This document shows, piece by piece, positions 62,067-64,000 of a stretch of 64,000 nt of DNA. This DNA is from Trileptium ribeirensis (lineage: Eukaryota; Nematoda; Enoplea; Enoplida; Thoracostomopsidae): assembly GCA_030248225.1 (NCBI GenBank), contig JASANE010017530.1, forward strand, positions 62,001 through 126,000, read 5' to 3'. Both the position numbers and the translations under genes were made by a program. The stretch's first letter is position 1. Each line of letters opens with the position of its first letter. The notes under the pieces were generated by a model, which saw only the letters and a program-made list of their open reading frames with translations, was not told the origin of the DNA and did not search any database.

Positions 62067-64000
62067 CTACAAAAATCTGACACATGATAAACTGCATGGA
62101 TGATATATGCCGGTCTGCCACATAACACAACGAGAGGCTAGCTGTATATGGTAGTTTGTGTAGCTATAAAATATAAAAAATTGCAACATGAAATGAAGCT
62201 TAGAACGCTATAAATACAATCAAAGCTTGTTTTATCGTTTACCATAATATGATATACTACAAAACACAAGTAGAAATCGCAATAATTATGCATGATACGC
62301 AGTCACAGACTATGCTGAACAGACATAATTATTATATAAGTTGTAATATTAATTTGTGAATGATAAAACTTATGATTTCATGCTGAGCACCGACACGAAC
62401 ACAACTGCTATAAAGAAACCCACAAATTTGGCGAAAAAGTGTTGCCAAGTATAAGACAAGAATAAGTAACATATTTATTGATACGGATCCCGTGTTTTGA
62501 GATATAACTGAAAACGTATTTTGCGTCGGCTACAAATACAAAAAGGGTTTACAATACCCCATGGATAGCTGGGTTCACTAGTCGGTAAACATTCCGCCAG
62601 GAGCATGATCCGCGCCCCTGGTTCGGAACCGGGGCATTTCGCCAAGAGAAAAACGGTTAAAATTTATTCTTGTCAGAAACAATGCCTAAACGCTTTTGAT
62701 GGAGTGAATTTTGAATCAATTTTTGACAAAATTTACGAATTTTTTTTGCTTCATGTCGGAATTTTAGTCGCTCAAATTTTATGTCGTTTGGAGGTGTATT
62801 TACCGAGCGAAAACAAAACAATCTAAAAGTACGATGAACCAGGGAGAGCCCACAATTTTGCCAAGATGCACGAGCCGGGTGGGTAGAACATAATGACGGT
62901 TCTGGAACAGCGTTATATGTTAATCGCAATACAACGTGTTATGTTTTCCATATTCGAGATTGCTTGCATCATCGCATTTTAAAATTGGAAAACCGTGTTA
63001 TATATCGCATATGTATCAGATCCATTCTGGATCGTTACGTGACAGATTAATACACACCACAGTGCAATGGATAATATTATTGAACACCACGGCTATGTTG
63101 GTTATAGAAACTAGAGCCAAAATCAACAGTCTTGAAACAAAATCCATGTGCCCATCCCCCGAACGAAGATATGTGTGCGTATGTGATGGAATATATGTTG
63201 ATCGAGTATTTGTGACCCCCATGAATTTGGCATTACTTATGTTGTCTGTAACTTAACCATTGTTATAATCGTATGACTTATTGTTACCACTGTAACTGCA
63301 AGATGTATCATAACTGTATTGCCAAGAGTATCATAACTGTATTACCTATCGTTAAACTAAGTAGCAGCTGTGTAGCGAACAGCAAATTTCAGAAAAGCTG
63401 AAAATTAGAAGTACAAAATATTATATATTAATTCCCTTAGGGTTCATTTTCACTGTGGACACTGAAAATTTTTTACCGAATACTCGGATATTAAGGGTCA
63501 TTGCTATTCCGGCCTACAACTCCGGAATAAGTTAGAATTTGTAGGAGCGGGACAGACTTTTCTGGCACAAAACTTTTCGTTCTTTCTAATAAGACTGGTC
63601 CTGTACGAATCCGTTCAAAATTCAACAATAAATAAAATTCAACAATTCAATAAAAAACAACTGTGATTCGTCGCCAAATCTGGGCATTGGGATGAGTTAC
63701 AAATTATTAGTTATTTTAGTAACTACTATATATTATAATTATAGTAAGATTCCACGGACCTAGGGTTTTACATGATTCCGTGAGTCGAGTTAGGAGTTGA
63801 TCTCGAGCCGACCGACGTTAAACAATGCTTTTCTAGGAAAAATTTCAAAAAATTATCACAAACTGGTCCTTGCTATCGTTTTGCTTTTGAAAATTTTGTT
63901 ATTCTTTGTTCATGATTTACACGTACATTTTTACAGAATTTACACATGAACGTATCTGCGAATTGAAAATTTATCGGTAGAAACCAAATTTATTAAATTG
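62067..64000. other. Upstream intron DNA with dispersed repeats
   Basis: 62,996-63,060 (cagatccattctggatcgttacgtgacagattaat) repeats 38,408-38,450. 63,460-63,640 repeats the ataactccgga-type element seen near 27,600 (reverse) and 39,480. 63,740-63,830 (gtgagtcgagttaggagttg..., gagccgaccga) resembles 54,640-54,700 and 42,260-42,300 of the LTR-like block. No further VPS13 exon was recognised; the frame 62,657-62,929 (minus) is of repeat-like composition. Confidence 0.5.

Overview
This window looks like AT-rich nuclear DNA from an invertebrate metazoan. Coding sequence is cut into short exons with GT-AG boundaries, introns are large, there is a tRNA-derived SINE, and several classes of eukaryotic transposon are present. 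There are no operons and no bacterial-type genes. I cannot name the species.

The only host gene I can support is a VPS13-family lipid-transfer protein gene on the minus strand. Ten exons, reading from 62,066 down to 15,017, join in consistent phase into about 460 codons. They cover a continuous part of the VPS13 adaptor-binding (VAB, formerly SHR-BD) domain, with four successive repeats that each carry the characteristic asparagine. The gene runs off what I can recognise at both ends: the N-terminal chorein/groove region would lie upstream beyond 62,066, and the C-terminal VAB end, ATG2-C-like and PH parts would lie below 15,017. Two introns are very large, about 22.0 kb (59,789-37,797) and 12.5 kb (29,020-16,529). 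The first uses a GC donor. Most of the window is transposon sequence inside these introns.

Layout, left to right. 1-15 kb: downstream flank or late introns of the gene, with a possible Polinton relic (2.0-2.7), a CAGGG-ended DNA element (3.17-3.62), an inverted-repeat element interrupted by a SINE (5.1-7.0), a palindromic tandem array that looks like a foldback element (7.6-9.6), and a Tc1-type MITE (13.8-14.05). 15-29 kb: exons at 15.0 and 16.2-16.5, then the 12.5-kb intron with a decayed minus-strand LTR retrotransposon (LTR-like blocks 16.6-22.2, an unknown pseudogene 23.4-24.5, an integrase tail 24.7-25.4) and hAT copy A. 29-38 kb: six exons interleaved with tandem arrays and hAT copy B. 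38-59.8 kb: the giant intron, with hAT copy C, a plus-strand LTR retroelement (leader 41.7-45.5, gag 45.6-46.7, acidic ORFs, an unknown 246-codon ORF, an envelope-like ORF ending at 54.1) and a cluster of LTR-like duplications (54.1-59.1). 59.8-62.1 kb: the three most upstream exons. 62.1-64 kb: repeats.

The best candidates for something not yet described are (1) the 45.6-54.1 kb retroelement, which has a clear gag and a membrane-type last ORF but several kilobases of unfamiliar acidic or Cys-containing ORFs where pol should be; (2) a three-member non-autonomous hAT family whose ends are packed with CCGGAA-type subterminal motifs and flanked by 8-bp target duplications; and (3) the palindromic tandem array at 7.6-9.6 kb. 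All similarities were judged by eye, without alignment software.
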